From Desulforamulus putei DSM 12395 (GTDB lineage: Bacteria; Bacillota; Desulfotomaculia; Desulfotomaculales; Desulfotomaculaceae), in NCBI RefSeq assembly GCF_900129195.1, contig NZ_FQUY01000022.1, positions 1-44,090 on the forward strand: a stretch of DNA of 44,090 nt, read 5' to 3'. Every line of letters begins with the position of its first letter. Positions within the stretch are counted from its first letter, which is position 1. The position numbers and the translations under genes were made by a program. Shown here one piece after another: positions 24,643 through 32,813 of the stretch. A model generated the notes under the pieces. It ran no database searches, was not told the origin of the DNA, and saw only the letters and a list, made by a program, of their open reading frames with translations.

Positions 24643-25454
24643 ATGCCAAAGACCTCCTTTGAAATTTTTTCAATCTCCTTGCGGAAGCCGCGGCTGTCCT
24701 TGAGCACCAGGTCCCGGAACAAATCCCCGGCAAGAGCTTGATTCTCCAGTTCATCGGAGTGGGGTATCTTGAACACCACATTGCCCAATACCTGTTCAAT
24801 ATGTTCGCTGGCTTGATTGGTCTTTACATTGCTTGCCACCTTGTACTGCTTATCCGCATCCCATTTGTTGTCTTTCAAGAGCGGGAGCTGGGATGAAAGA
24901 TAGCTGATTGATTTGAGATCGCAATTGACCAGACGCAGTACCGAGTCCGCTTCCATGAGGGCAACAGCGGAGAGGATGTCGTTGGCGATATAGCTGCTGC
25001 AGTCGATAATAACGTATGGCGCAACATCCCGCAGATGATCGAGCAATTCTGTTGCAAGCTCCGCGTTATAGGGCGGGTAGGTGAACACATTCTCTCCCTT
25101 GAGCATGCCGATTAGGGTTAAATAGCTGATTTTCTTATGGGTGATGCAGTTCTGTTTGATCAGGGTATCCGTCACATGGGTTGCAGCCAGAATACTGCCC
25201 AGCGACCGTTCCCATTCAAGGTCAGAGGGCGGACAGATGCAGGGCAGCATGGGCGCGGTCATGTCACATAAAAGCAGCACTACATTGCGCTTTTTGTCTG
25301 CCAGATGCTTGGCCAGCTTGACACTGACGGTGGTCTTGCCGGAGGAGGGGCTGCCCCATACGGCCAGCACCTGAACATCCTTTTCAGATTCCGCAGCCTG
25401 CGCCTCAACACCGGTGTTTCGGGAGAAAATGCTGCCTTTGATAAAATTAAGCAT
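24639..25454 (-). CDS. cpaE: CpaE/MinD-like ATPase of the pilus cluster
   Basis: 271 residues with a deviant Walker A (VWGSPSSGKTTVSVKLAKHL, starting near residue 33) and a CDMTAP segment at the switch position. CpaE/TadZ proteins are ParA/MinD relatives that place the Tad machinery in the cell. The gene directly abuts the CpaB gene and overlaps TadA by four bases. Confidence 0.85.
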   Translation of the reverse strand: MLNFIKGSIFSRNTGVEAQAAESEKDVQVLAVWGSPSSGKTTVSVKLAKHLADKKRNVVLLLCDMTAPMLPCICPPSDLEWERSLGSILAATHVTDTLIKQNCITHKKISYLTLIGMLKGENVFTYPPYNAELATELLDHLRDVAPYVIIDCSSYIANDILSAVALMEADSVLRLVNCDLKSISYLSSQLPLLKDNKWDADKQYKVASNVKTNQASEHIEQVLGNVVFKIPHSDELENQALAGDLFRDLVLKDSRGFRKEIEKISKEVFGI

Positions 25455-26279
25455 TTATTCTCCCTCCTTTGGCGTGTCGGGTTTTATATTTCCGGTATTC
25501 TCTGCCCCGGTTGACTCTGTTTTTTCTTCTCCTGTTTGCACCTTGGCGGAGGGATACAATTCCTCGATTACCTTGTCCTGTGCCTCAATAAACTTGGCGG
25601 CATTCTCCTTGCTGCCCCGGTACACGAGGGACAGGTGCAGCTTGCCGTCCGCCTCCAGCTCGGCAAGGATTTTCGATTGCTCCGGCGATGCCAGAAGGGT
25701 GACGGTGCTTGGGAGCTGCTTTTCATCCTCATTCCCCCGCTGTCCGCCGGTGTCAGTATCATAGCCGGTGTTGGCGGTGACGGCAATGACCTCCACATAC
25801 TTAAGCTCCGCAGGAATGACGGTCGTGCCTCGCTTTTTGTAGTCTGGAGCGATGACTGATACGATGTCGCCAGTAGCCAGCTTGCCGGACAGACCGGTGG
25901 CAAAGCTTTTGAGCGTCACGGAGATGGCCTGCTTTTCGCCATTGAGGTGGTAAAGATAGGCATTTTCTGCCGCAAGCACATCGGTTAGCTTGGAGCTTAA
26001 GATGTAGTCGCCTGCAGCCATGTCAGCCGCAGCATATTTTCCGATAGCCGTATCCACATCTTTGACTACATTTTTAGAAAGGTTGTAGCTGCCGACCTCC
26101 ACAGTTTTCAGCATCTCCCTGGTGATCTGATCTCCGGCTTTGATATCCTTGATGACACGGACAATGTCCGTTTTTTGGGAGATACTGGAGTTAAAAAGCG
26201 GCGCTACCACAAAGCAAATCAAAAGAGATAGCACAATGCAGATGACACCGAGTACGGTTCTGTTTTTTAGAAAGCTCAT
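25455..26279 (-). CDS. cpaB: CpaB/RcpC-like pilus protein (SAF domain)
   Basis: 274 residues from the ATG at 26277-26279 (CAGGAGG upstream); the longer frame to 26519 overlaps the peptidase gene and is rejected. A membrane helix (VLGVICIVLSLLICFVVAPL) precedes a SAF-like domain (DIKAGDQITREMLKTVEV, SSKLTDVLAAENAYLYHLNG). CpaB is thought to work with the cell-wall-spanning part of the Tad system. The tail is low-complexity and acidic but lacks the Met motif. Confidence 0.83.
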   Translation of the reverse strand: MSFLKNRTVLGVICIVLSLLICFVVAPLFNSSISQKTDIVRVIKDIKAGDQITREMLKTVEVGSYNLSKNVVKDVDTAIGKYAAADMAAGDYILSSKLTDVLAAENAYLYHLNGEKQAISVTLKSFATGLSGKLATGDIVSVIAPDYKKRGTTVIPAELKYVEVIAVTANTGYDTDTGGQRGNEDEKQLPSTVTLLASPEQSKILAELEADGKLHLSLVYRGSKENAAKFIEAQDKVIEELYPSAKVQTGEEKTESTGAENTGNIKPDTPKEGE

Positions 26280-26719
26280 AGGGTGATTCCTCCTGTATTC
26301 ATGAAATATATGGCGATACAGCCGATAGATAAAAAGGGTGCAAGAGGGTATGCTTTTGGGCATTCCCTCCCGCGCAGTCTTTGGACTATGGCATGGAAAA
26401 CATAAAAAAGAAGCATGGCAGTAAGTCCAATGACCATGGCCGCAATGCTTCCTGTGAAACCGAGGACAATACCCGATGCCGCCATCAGCTTGATGTCTCC
26501 GCCCCCCAGGCCGCCCCAAACAAGCGCGGCAAGCAGGATCGGCATGGCTGCCAGTACGCCGAACAGCTTCACCGGCTCGAAGCAGATCAGTCCGGTGAAA
26601 GCAATAAACAGGCAGATAGTGTCGGGGATAATCCTCTTTTTGATATCGATGACAGATGCCGCCAAAAGCAGGGCAATAAAAATGCCGCCCTGCATAAAGA
26701 GCAGCAGATTAGCCTGCAT
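26276..26719 (-). CDS. tadV: Prepilin peptidase (A24, TadV/CpaA type)
   Basis: 147 residues, minimal peptidase without the methyltransferase domain. The catalytic aspartates are Asp25 (SVIDIKKRIIPD) and Asp75 in GGGDIK. Several membrane helices span the protein. It would process the Flp pilin and pseudopilins of this cluster. It overlaps CpaB by four bases and the pilin gene by eleven. Confidence 0.88.
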   Translation of the reverse strand: MQANLLLFMQGGIFIALLLAASVIDIKKRIIPDTICLFIAFTGLICFEPVKLFGVLAAMPILLAALVWGGLGGGDIKLMAASGIVLGFTGSIAAMVIGLTAMLLFYVFHAIVQRLRGRECPKAYPLAPFLSIGCIAIYFMNTGGITL

Positions 26720-26939
26720 AATTGAACATCTCCTGGATGCGCTCCTTTAAGGTCGGCAATACCGTTTCGCCAAACAGGGCATAGAGTCCGGCCAGCACGA
26801 GTCCGCCGATGACCACAGCCATTAAAATTTTGATTGCCGTATCCACAAAATTTTCACCGCACTGTGACCGCATCAAAGTTTTTGCTATCAAAAGCTTTCC
26901 GGTGATTTGATCTTTTAGCTTAGTTGCAAGTTTTTTCAT
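26709..26939 (-). CDS. Flp-type major pilin candidate
   Basis: 76 residues. A basic leader ends at SQCG, then ENFVDTAIKILMAVVIGG begins a hydrophobic helix, the layout of Flp pilins cleaved after Gly28. The short tail (TLKERIQEMFNYAG) matches small pilins. As the first gene of the tad cluster it is the likely pilus subunit. The ribosome site is GGAGGTAAATCGCG. I recall DUF6133 for similar proteins. Confidence 0.78.
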   Translation of the reverse strand: MKKLATKLKDQITGKLLIAKTLMRSQCGENFVDTAIKILMAVVIGGLVLAGLYALFGETVLPTLKERIQEMFNYAG

Positions 26940-27008
26940 CGCGATTTACCTCCATAAATTTAATTTTTAATGATTTTCTAGCTACACACATCTTCAACAC
27001 ATCACTGC

Positions 27009-27359
27009 TTACATGCTGACCATTCCCATGCAGTCAGTCTGCTTTGGTGCTTCAAAATCGGGCGACTCACTTTTATTAAGGGATCTTTGTTTATCCTGTT
27101 GATCTATTTGCCTTTTTCGTTGCTGTTTATAGGTAAAAGCTGGCTCAATTCCTTCGAGATCCTTGCGCCTTTTTACCTTATACCTTTCAGTATCCTGTTT
27201 GTACAGGTAGTACCATTCTTCATCAAAGCTGTATACCCCCACCATGCCTGTAGCATTTCCATCCCTGTAAATTAGTTGATACTTAAAAAGAGGATTGGGA
27301 TCGCAGATAACCCTAATCAGGTCAAGCTCTAATTCTTCCGTAACTACCACCTCCGGCAC
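27009..27359 (-). CDS. Soluble ICE protein of unknown function, Met-tailed; start uncertain
   Basis: Up to 116 residues. A compact domain (ELDLIRVICDPNPLFKYQLI, then GMVGVYSFDEEWYYLYKQDT) is followed by a Lys/Gln/Arg-rich linker and the C-terminus TDCMGMVSM, a variant of the shared tail. The start is unclear: the in-frame GTG (27357-27359) has no ribosome site, while GGAGG at 27349-27353 lies ideally before an ACG codon, so a non-standard start is possible. No family is recognised. It follows a strong terminator-like hairpin. Confidence 0.65.
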   Translation of the reverse strand: MPEVVVTEELELDLIRVICDPNPLFKYQLIYRDGNATGMVGVYSFDEEWYYLYKQDTERYKVKRRKDLEGIEPAFTYKQQRKRQIDQQDKQRSLNKSESPDFEAPKQTDCMGMVSM

Positions 27360-27363
27360 AGGC

Positions 27364-27397
27364 AGTAAAAAAACACCGGCGGTTTATTCCGGTGTTT
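27364..27397 (-). promoter_or_regulatory. Strong terminator-like hairpin before the 27009-27359 gene
   Basis: Perfect 9-bp arms AAACACCGG and CCGGTGTTT, followed on the minus strand by seven T residues. The gene begins within about ten bases, so the hairpin could end the upstream transcript or attenuate it. Confidence 0.7.
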
Positions 27398-27417
27398 GGA
27401 TACTCCCTGGTGAAATT

Positions 27418-27600
27418 TTATTTGGTTTTGTATTCTTCTGTTTCATCTACATGAAGAATTCCCTTAACTGCAGACTCAACAATACCCGAAGTTACAAGGG
27501 ACACAGGCGTATCCCCTTTAAATAAAAACCCATCACATATCGAATAGTTTTCCGGCAGCCCTGTATTGGCCTGAGATTTTATGATTTTTTCTATGTCCAT
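27418..27600 (-). CDS. Small hypothetical protein (60 aa)
   Basis: 60 residues from the ATG at 27598-27600, preceded by AAAGGAGA. It starts MDIEKIIKSQANTGLPENYS and ends ETEEYKTK. A C-terminal acidic/basic tail is present but no Met motif. No family recognised. It lies between the SpoVG-like gene and a terminator-like hairpin. Confidence 0.6.
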   Translation of the reverse strand: MDIEKIIKSQANTGLPENYSICDGFLFKGDTPVSLVTSGIVESAVKGILHVDETEEYKTK

Positions 27601-27624
27601 AAAAATCACTATCTCCTTTTATAC

Positions 27625-28017
27625 TTATCCCATCTTTACTCCGGCGGCCTGCTCCGGGGGATCAAAAGGAAGATCGTCCTGGGTGGATGCTTGACTCTGG
27701 TTCATGCTCAGCGCCTGGTGATAGGCATTAATGACCGCATCGTTTAGCTGCTGCCTGAAGGCTGCGGTTACCGGAAAACAGATGTCCTTATACTCACCGT
27801 TTCCCGCCTTATAGCTAGGCATGGCCACGAACAAACCCTTGCTGCTGTCCACCACCTTGACATTGCGGATAGCGAAGCAGTCGTTCAGATTGACCGATGC
27901 GATGGCTTTCACGCTGCCCTCCGGACGAATGGAGCCGATCTTCACGTCTACTTTCATAGGGAGAGAGTGAGCCGTACTTTCTGGAGCAGGGGTTTGAGTG
28001 TTTTCCGTTTTCTTCAT
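27625..28017 (-). CDS. SpoVG-domain protein with short Met tail
   Basis: 130 residues from the ATG at 28015-28017 (CCAGGAGG upstream); the longer frame runs through a terminator hairpin. The SpoVG core is clear: VDVKIGSIRPEGSVKAIASV, LNDCFAIRNVKVVDSSKGLF, then VAMPS and DICFPVT. SpoVG proteins bind nucleic acid, including RNA, and regulate genes in Bacillota. A Gln/Ser/Pro-rich linker leads to EQAAGVKMG, a short form of the shared tail. It could regulate ICE transcripts; that is inference. Confidence 0.85.
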   Translation of the reverse strand: MKKTENTQTPAPESTAHSLPMKVDVKIGSIRPEGSVKAIASVNLNDCFAIRNVKVVDSSKGLFVAMPSYKAGNGEYKDICFPVTAAFRQQLNDAVINAYHQALSMNQSQASTQDDLPFDPPEQAAGVKMG

Positions 28018-28049
28018 ATTCCTTTTTCCTCCTGGTATTAATTTTAGCG

Positions 28050-28074
28050 GCAAAAAAACAGCCACTTGGCTGTT
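28050..28074 (-). terminator. Intrinsic terminator between YodL-like and SpoVG-like genes
   Basis: AACAGCC and GGCTGTT arms with a four-base loop, followed on the minus strand by seven T residues. It lies just after the YodL-like stop and about 30 bases before the SpoVG start, so complete termination would silence the downstream genes unless bypassed. Confidence 0.75.
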
Positions 28075-28081
28075 ATTGGAG

Positions 28082-28642
28082 TTATAGGCTCATGTCTTGT
28101 GTACTTGACTGTTTCAGTGCCGGTGCTTGAAAATCAATCTCCTTGAAGCCAAAGCGGTCTACATAGTAAAAGGTGCTGCCGTTGTCGTCATAAAGCTCAA
28201 TAATGTCCGACATGGACAGGGAGTGCCCTTGGTAATCGGGTGGGTGGTTTAAGTTGAATTTCTCATAAATGGCATCAAGATCGTTGGTTTCCAGCTGTCC
28301 GTCATACACCACGCGGTAGTTTTCCGGATTCGGCTCGCCAAACCGCTCCAGCAGCTCATCATAGCCGATGAATTTCATCATGACATCCACTTCCGGCTTG
28401 AGCTGGTGGATGCGGCAGGCTTTCAGAATCGGCGCGTTGCCGTCCATATCAGGCTTGCTGTTTGCCAGCCGGTCGTACACGCCGTCTGTCCATTGCACGG
28501 TAAGCCCTTTCTTCACTGTAAGATAATCCTTTAATTCCTCACAATGAAATATAGGATCGACCACCGCCTTGCCGCCATCCACATACCCTGCGGTATTGCC
28601 GTAAAAGAGGATGCGGTCTTTTTTGATGCTGATGCCGTTCAT
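28082..28642 (-). CDS. YodL-domain (DUF4316-like) protein, weak Met tail
   Basis: 186 residues. The C-terminal part (NYRVVYDGQLETNDLDAIYE, then HPPDYQGHSLSMSDIIELYD and FYYVDRFGFKEIDF) is the YodL-type domain common in ICE proteins of unknown function. The protein ends STQDMSL, a loose form of the shared tail. It follows the SLH adhesin gene by 34 bases with an AAAGGAGGG site. Confidence 0.78.
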   Translation of the reverse strand: MNGISIKKDRILFYGNTAGYVDGGKAVVDPIFHCEELKDYLTVKKGLTVQWTDGVYDRLANSKPDMDGNAPILKACRIHQLKPEVDVMMKFIGYDELLERFGEPNPENYRVVYDGQLETNDLDAIYEKFNLNHPPDYQGHSLSMSDIIELYDDNGSTFYYVDRFGFKEIDFQAPALKQSSTQDMSL

Positions 28643-28676
28643 TCTGATCCCTCCTTTGGTTGGTGTACCATTCAGG

Positions 28677-31600
28677 CTATTCGAAGTAATAGGTTACCGA
28701 ATAAGTGATATTTGACTTGTTGTACATGCAGTTGTGATTGGTGTAGTAGTAAAACTCCAATTGGCTGTACACCCCTGGGGCCAGCTTTCTGCTGAAGGTG
28801 ATGCCGTTTGTCGTTGTTCGATAGTCCAGTTGATCCCACGCACCGGTCAACACGTTATAGCCCCGCACACGTCCGAAGTCGCTGCCGGAGTGACCGGAGA
28901 CAGGCGGCACCGTAAAGGTATATTCAGTGATGGTGGCACCTTCTATGCCTTGCTCAAGAATGACTGATTCGGGGCCGGTCAGCGTCATGCCGCCGCCATT
29001 TGTGCTATCTGCCACAAAGAATACGATGGCAGCCCACGGGGATTCCGCGCCTGCAGCATCCACGGCTTTCACACGGACAGTGTTCTTGCCTAACGGGTAG
29101 ACTTGGGTTTCGGCATTTCTGCCCTCCCATATATAGGTGATGGCATCTCCGTCCGGATCGGTGGAGGATGCGGTGATTTTAACGGGCGTATTGGGCGGAA
29201 CACTGTTGCCGTTTGGCGTTCTGGTGATAATCGGGGTACTTGGCGCTGAATTGGCAACGGTAAAGTTGATATCCGTCCAATCGGAATACGCACCGTAAGC
29301 ATCCTTTGCTCTGACCTTTACGGTGTGGGAGCCGGCAGCATAGTAGCCGTCCGCGCTTATACCGCTGTATTCATAGGTGACTGCATCTCCATCGGGATCG
29401 CTGGCGGAAACTGTAAAGTTCACAAGGAATTTATGATCCTTAACGGTCCTTGTCACCGTTGCACTGGCGGTCGGCGCATTGGGTGCGGCATTGGTGACTG
29501 CTATGCTCTCAGAATGGGTGAACACCCTGCCTGCATCATCGGTGACGCTGGCAGTCAAGGTATAGGTTCCTGTAGTATTTATGACAATGCTGCCGCCACT
29601 GTTTGTGAGGCTCCCTGTAAAGCTTGCGGCATTGCCATCCTTGGAAAGCGACCATACAATGCTCTTGCCCTCCAAGCCAGAGACATTTCGCATGGACACC
29701 TGAAAGGCCGTACCTGCATGAACGGATGATGGGAGCGTAAAGGAACACTGTGCTATTGGCTTTACAGCAACTGTATCAGACGTAAAAGTAAAGCTGCGGT
29801 TGTTCTTATCCGTTGCGGCCGCAATGATTTTTACGGCAATGGTCTTGTCCGTACTGATGCTTATCTCGCCGCCGCTGTTTGACAATGTGCCGCTGGCATA
29901 ATCGGTATAGGGCACGGCAGCGCCGCCGTTTACCGAAATGCTCCAAGTGATATTAAGACCAGCAAGATCTCTTCCGCTGACTGCGACAGGAATGGCTTCC
30001 CCACCGTAAGAAAGTGGCGGCAGGGTAATCAGCATTTCCGGTATCGGATATATGGTAATGGCGCTGCTGTCAGAAAAAGTTCTGCCAAGAGCGTCTGTCA
30101 TGGTAACAGTCAGCGTATAGCTCCCTTTTTCCACAAAGGTGATGGTACCGCCCTCATCGGAAAGACTGCCGCTGGCATAGTCGGTATAGGGTGCGACATC
30201 ACCGCCATTTGCTGAAATACTCCAAGCGGTATTAAGGTTGTCAAGATGGTTTCCGCCGATAGCGACGGAGACAGGTTCACCCACATAGGAAACATGCGGC
30301 AGCGTAAGCTGTATTTCCGGAATCGGGTGCACGCTGACGGCACTGCTGTATGAAAAAGTTCTGCCGAGGGCATCGGTCATGGAGGCAGTCAGCACATATT
30401 CGCCTTCCTCAGTAAAACGGATTTTTCCTCCCTGGGCGTTGAGCTCACCTTCCACATATTCCGCCAGCTTTACCGCTTTGCCGTCTTTGGTGACGACCCA
30501 TTCAATGGGTAGAACGCCGATGTTTCCTGTTGTTCTAAGGTCGATGGTTCTGTCCGTGTAGGTTGCCTCCGGCAACTCGAACCGGATGTCAAGCACAGGA
30601 TGCACCTCAGTCTTATTTCCATACTCAAAGAGGAACACCCGGCCTGTGGCATCGGCCACCCTCGCCACCAACTCGTAAACTCCGGCGTGTTTAAAGCGAA
30701 TGGTGCCGCCGTTGTTATTCAGCTTGCCATCTACATAAGTCGACCAATCCTGAAAACCATAGGTATTGTCTACCATCCACTCAACGGTTAAACCATCCAT
30801 TTCCTCTGCGGTTGTTATGACAGGGATGGCGGTATCGGTATGCGCCGTGGCAGGCAGGCTGAATGAAAAACTTGGGACGGGATAGACCGTCACCGCCGAG
30901 GTGTAGCTGTAGGTTCTGCCTGCTCCATCCGTAAAGGATGCTTTCAGTACATATTCACCTTTGGAAATGAAGCGGATGGAACCGCCATCATTGGTCAGTT
31001 CGCCTTGGATCGCATCACTGAGTGCAACCGGCTTTCCGTCCTTAGTCAGGGTCCACACTGCCGTAGCCGTGTCAATATTTTGAAAGGTGGCTTCAACGGC
31101 AATAAAGGTATCCGTATGGGTGATTTCCGGCAGATAGAAACCAGCTGATCCAACAGGGTAAACCGTGGTTGTTGCCGTGGTTTCAAAGACTCTGCCTGTT
31201 TTGTCGGTAACCCTGGCGGTCAAGGCGTACACACCTTTTTCCTTGAAACGGATTGTGCCGCCGCTGTTTGACAGTTCACCCTCCACATATTCACGGATGG
31301 AAACTGCTTCGCCATTGTGGGTCAGTCTCCAATCGGCAGTCAGCCCGTCCATTTCCGTCAGGGTAGTGACAAGATCGATGGTCGTGTCGGTGTGCGCTGT
31401 TTCGGGAAGCTCAAACGCCACGCCCGCCACTGGGTAAACGGCGACAGCCTCGCTGTGAGCGAAGATTCTGCCTGTGGCATCGGTGATAGTGGCGGCGATG
31501 TCATAGCTGCCCTTTTCCTTGAAGGCAATCGTACCGCCATCATTGGAGAGCCTGCCGTCAATAACTGTATCCCATGCAACAGCCTCGCCGTCTTTAACTA

Positions 31601-32729
31601 CCGACCATACAATGTCAAGGCTTCCAAGCCCGGAAGCGGTTGCTTTAATGGTGACTGTCCTGTCCGTATGGGTGTACTCCGGCAGCTCAAAGCCTGCGTT
31701 TATCACCGGATAGACCGTGATGCTTTTTGAGCAGGAGGTTTCTCTGCCGCCGTAGTTTACAGCGGTGGCGGTCAAGGTGTAGCTGCCGCTTTCTTTAAAT
31801 ACAATTGTGCCGCCCTCTTTGCCCAGGGAGCCGTCTACCGCTTTTCCAAGGTCAATGGGTTGCAGCTCACCAGTTGCGGTTTCTTTGGCAAGCGACCATG
31901 TAAGTGTCTTGGCGTATTTCAGCTCAGGCGTTATGGTAATACTCGTATCGGTATGCGCCGCAGCGGGAAGCTCAAAAGCCACCTGTGCCTTGGGGTGGCT
32001 GGCAGAGCCGCCGCCTGAACCACCACCCGAACTGCCGCTCGAATTGCCGCCTTCGTTGTTGCCCGTGTTATCGGCGGGTGGTTTCTCCTGATCCGGTTTG
32101 TCCTTTGCTTCGTTCAGATTATCAATCAGTTCAAAGGCTTCGCCTCTGGTGGTTCCACCGTCCGGACGAATGTTTCCGTCAGGATAGCCGCTGATTAGAT
32201 CGTCCTCCTTGGCAATACTGACATATCCCTTATCGGAATTGTTGATTGCCTCATCGTCCTTAAAACCGGTATTTCCACTGAACTGCTTTGCAGCCTCGCC
32301 TTTGCCGATTGCACGCACTAACATCCTGATGATTTCAATGCGGGTAATCGGTTCATCGGGCTTCAGGCTGCCGTCATAATCTGCCGGATCAAGGAGACAT
32401 ATGTCTACGAGGGCCTCGATGTTTTTCTCCGACCAGTGACCGTCAATATCGTCAAAGGTGGGCGGCTCTTTCTCTGCCTCTGTTGTATCAAGCTCCAGAT
32501 TCCTGGCCAGCAGGGCGGCGAACTCGCCTCTTGTAATGGTGTCGTCCGGCCTGATCGTTCCGTCAGGGTAGCCCTTAATCACACCCTTTTCCACGAGTCT
32601 GATGATGGTCTGTTCCGCCCAATGTCCTGCGATGTCGGGAAAAATCAGCGTTCCAGCAAAGACGCTGCCGCAAAGCAGAAAGGACAGAACAAGGACCATG
32701 AGCCAAATTTTTTTGCTTTTCTGTTTCAA
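28677..32729 (-). CDS. Giant SLH-anchored repeat adhesin
   Basis: 1350 residues. A signal peptide (MVLVLSFLLCGSVFAG) is followed by three S-layer homology domains (about 30-78, 92-142 and 155-208; for example FPDIAGHWAEQTIIRLVEKG), which bind secondary cell-wall polymer. A Gly/Ser linker (about 225-245) leads to nine Ig-like repeats of about 80-90 residues, each opening with a FELPxxxHTD-type motif. Two PKD-like domains (SASDPDGDAVTYEY and SSTDPDGDAITYIW) and a beta-rich end follow. There is no LPXTG. It probably displays an adhesive stalk, perhaps for contact between mating cells. The ribosome site is AAAGGATTG, weaker than its neighbours. Confidence 0.88.
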   Translation of the reverse strand: MKQKSKKIWLMVLVLSFLLCGSVFAGTLIFPDIAGHWAEQTIIRLVEKGVIKGYPDGTIRPDDTITRGEFAALLARNLELDTTEAEKEPPTFDDIDGHWSEKNIEALVDICLLDPADYDGSLKPDEPITRIEIIRMLVRAIGKGEAAKQFSGNTGFKDDEAINNSDKGYVSIAKEDDLISGYPDGNIRPDGGTTRGEAFELIDNLNEAKDKPDQEKPPADNTGNNEGGNSSGSSGGGSGGGSASHPKAQVAFELPAAAHTDTSITITPELKYAKTLTWSLAKETATGELQPIDLGKAVDGSLGKEGGTIVFKESGSYTLTATAVNYGGRETSCSKSITVYPVINAGFELPEYTHTDRTVTIKATASGLGSLDIVWSVVKDGEAVAWDTVIDGRLSNDGGTIAFKEKGSYDIAATITDATGRIFAHSEAVAVYPVAGVAFELPETAHTDTTIDLVTTLTEMDGLTADWRLTHNGEAVSIREYVEGELSNSGGTIRFKEKGVYALTARVTDKTGRVFETTATTTVYPVGSAGFYLPEITHTDTFIAVEATFQNIDTATAVWTLTKDGKPVALSDAIQGELTNDGGSIRFISKGEYVLKASFTDGAGRTYSYTSAVTVYPVPSFSFSLPATAHTDTAIPVITTAEEMDGLTVEWMVDNTYGFQDWSTYVDGKLNNNGGTIRFKHAGVYELVARVADATGRVFLFEYGNKTEVHPVLDIRFELPEATYTDRTIDLRTTGNIGVLPIEWVVTKDGKAVKLAEYVEGELNAQGGKIRFTEEGEYVLTASMTDALGRTFSYSSAVSVHPIPEIQLTLPHVSYVGEPVSVAIGGNHLDNLNTAWSISANGGDVAPYTDYASGSLSDEGGTITFVEKGSYTLTVTMTDALGRTFSDSSAITIYPIPEMLITLPPLSYGGEAIPVAVSGRDLAGLNITWSISVNGGAAVPYTDYASGTLSNSGGEISISTDKTIAVKIIAAATDKNNRSFTFTSDTVAVKPIAQCSFTLPSSVHAGTAFQVSMRNVSGLEGKSIVWSLSKDGNAASFTGSLTNSGGSIVINTTGTYTLTASVTDDAGRVFTHSESIAVTNAAPNAPTASATVTRTVKDHKFLVNFTVSASDPDGDAVTYEYSGISADGYYAAGSHTVKVRAKDAYGAYSDWTDINFTVANSAPSTPIITRTPNGNSVPPNTPVKITASSTDPDGDAITYIWEGRNAETQVYPLGKNTVRVKAVDAAGAESPWAAIVFFVADSTNGGGMTLTGPESVILEQGIEGATITEYTFTVPPVSGHSGSDFGRVRGYNVLTGAWDQLDYRTTTNGITFSRKLAPGVYSQLEFYYYTNHNCMYNKSNITYSVTYYFE
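29480..31990 (-). repeat. Tandem Ig-like repeats inside the adhesin gene
   Basis: Nine diverged units, recognisable by [FL]xLPxxxHTD at the start and GGTIxFKExGxYxLTA near the end. Units seven and eight are most alike (both contain YTDYASG), suggesting recent duplication. Borders are approximate. Confidence 0.75.
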
Positions 32730-32761
32730 AGGTTCTCAATCCTTTCTTTTGGATATTCAAA

Positions 32762-32792
32762 GAGCCAGGGTCATCGCTTTAGACCATGGCTC
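32762..32792 (-). promoter_or_regulatory. Hairpin upstream of the adhesin gene
   Basis: 11-bp arms GAGCCATGGTC and GACCCTGGCTC with one mismatch, then a short CTTTG. It lies between the AbrB-like stop and the adhesin start and may be a terminator with weak T-run or an attenuator. Confidence 0.5.
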
Positions 32793-32813
32793 CGTTCCAT
32801 ACTTGAATAATCT

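Noticed and set aside
26280-26519. N-terminal extension of CpaB
   Set aside because: It overlaps the peptidase gene and reads as an Arg/His/Cys-rich shadow; the ATG at 26279 has CAGGAGG and a normal membrane start.
29480-31990. CRISPR-like repetition
   Set aside because: The repeats are about 250 bases, diverged and in frame within one protein, so they are protein repeats.
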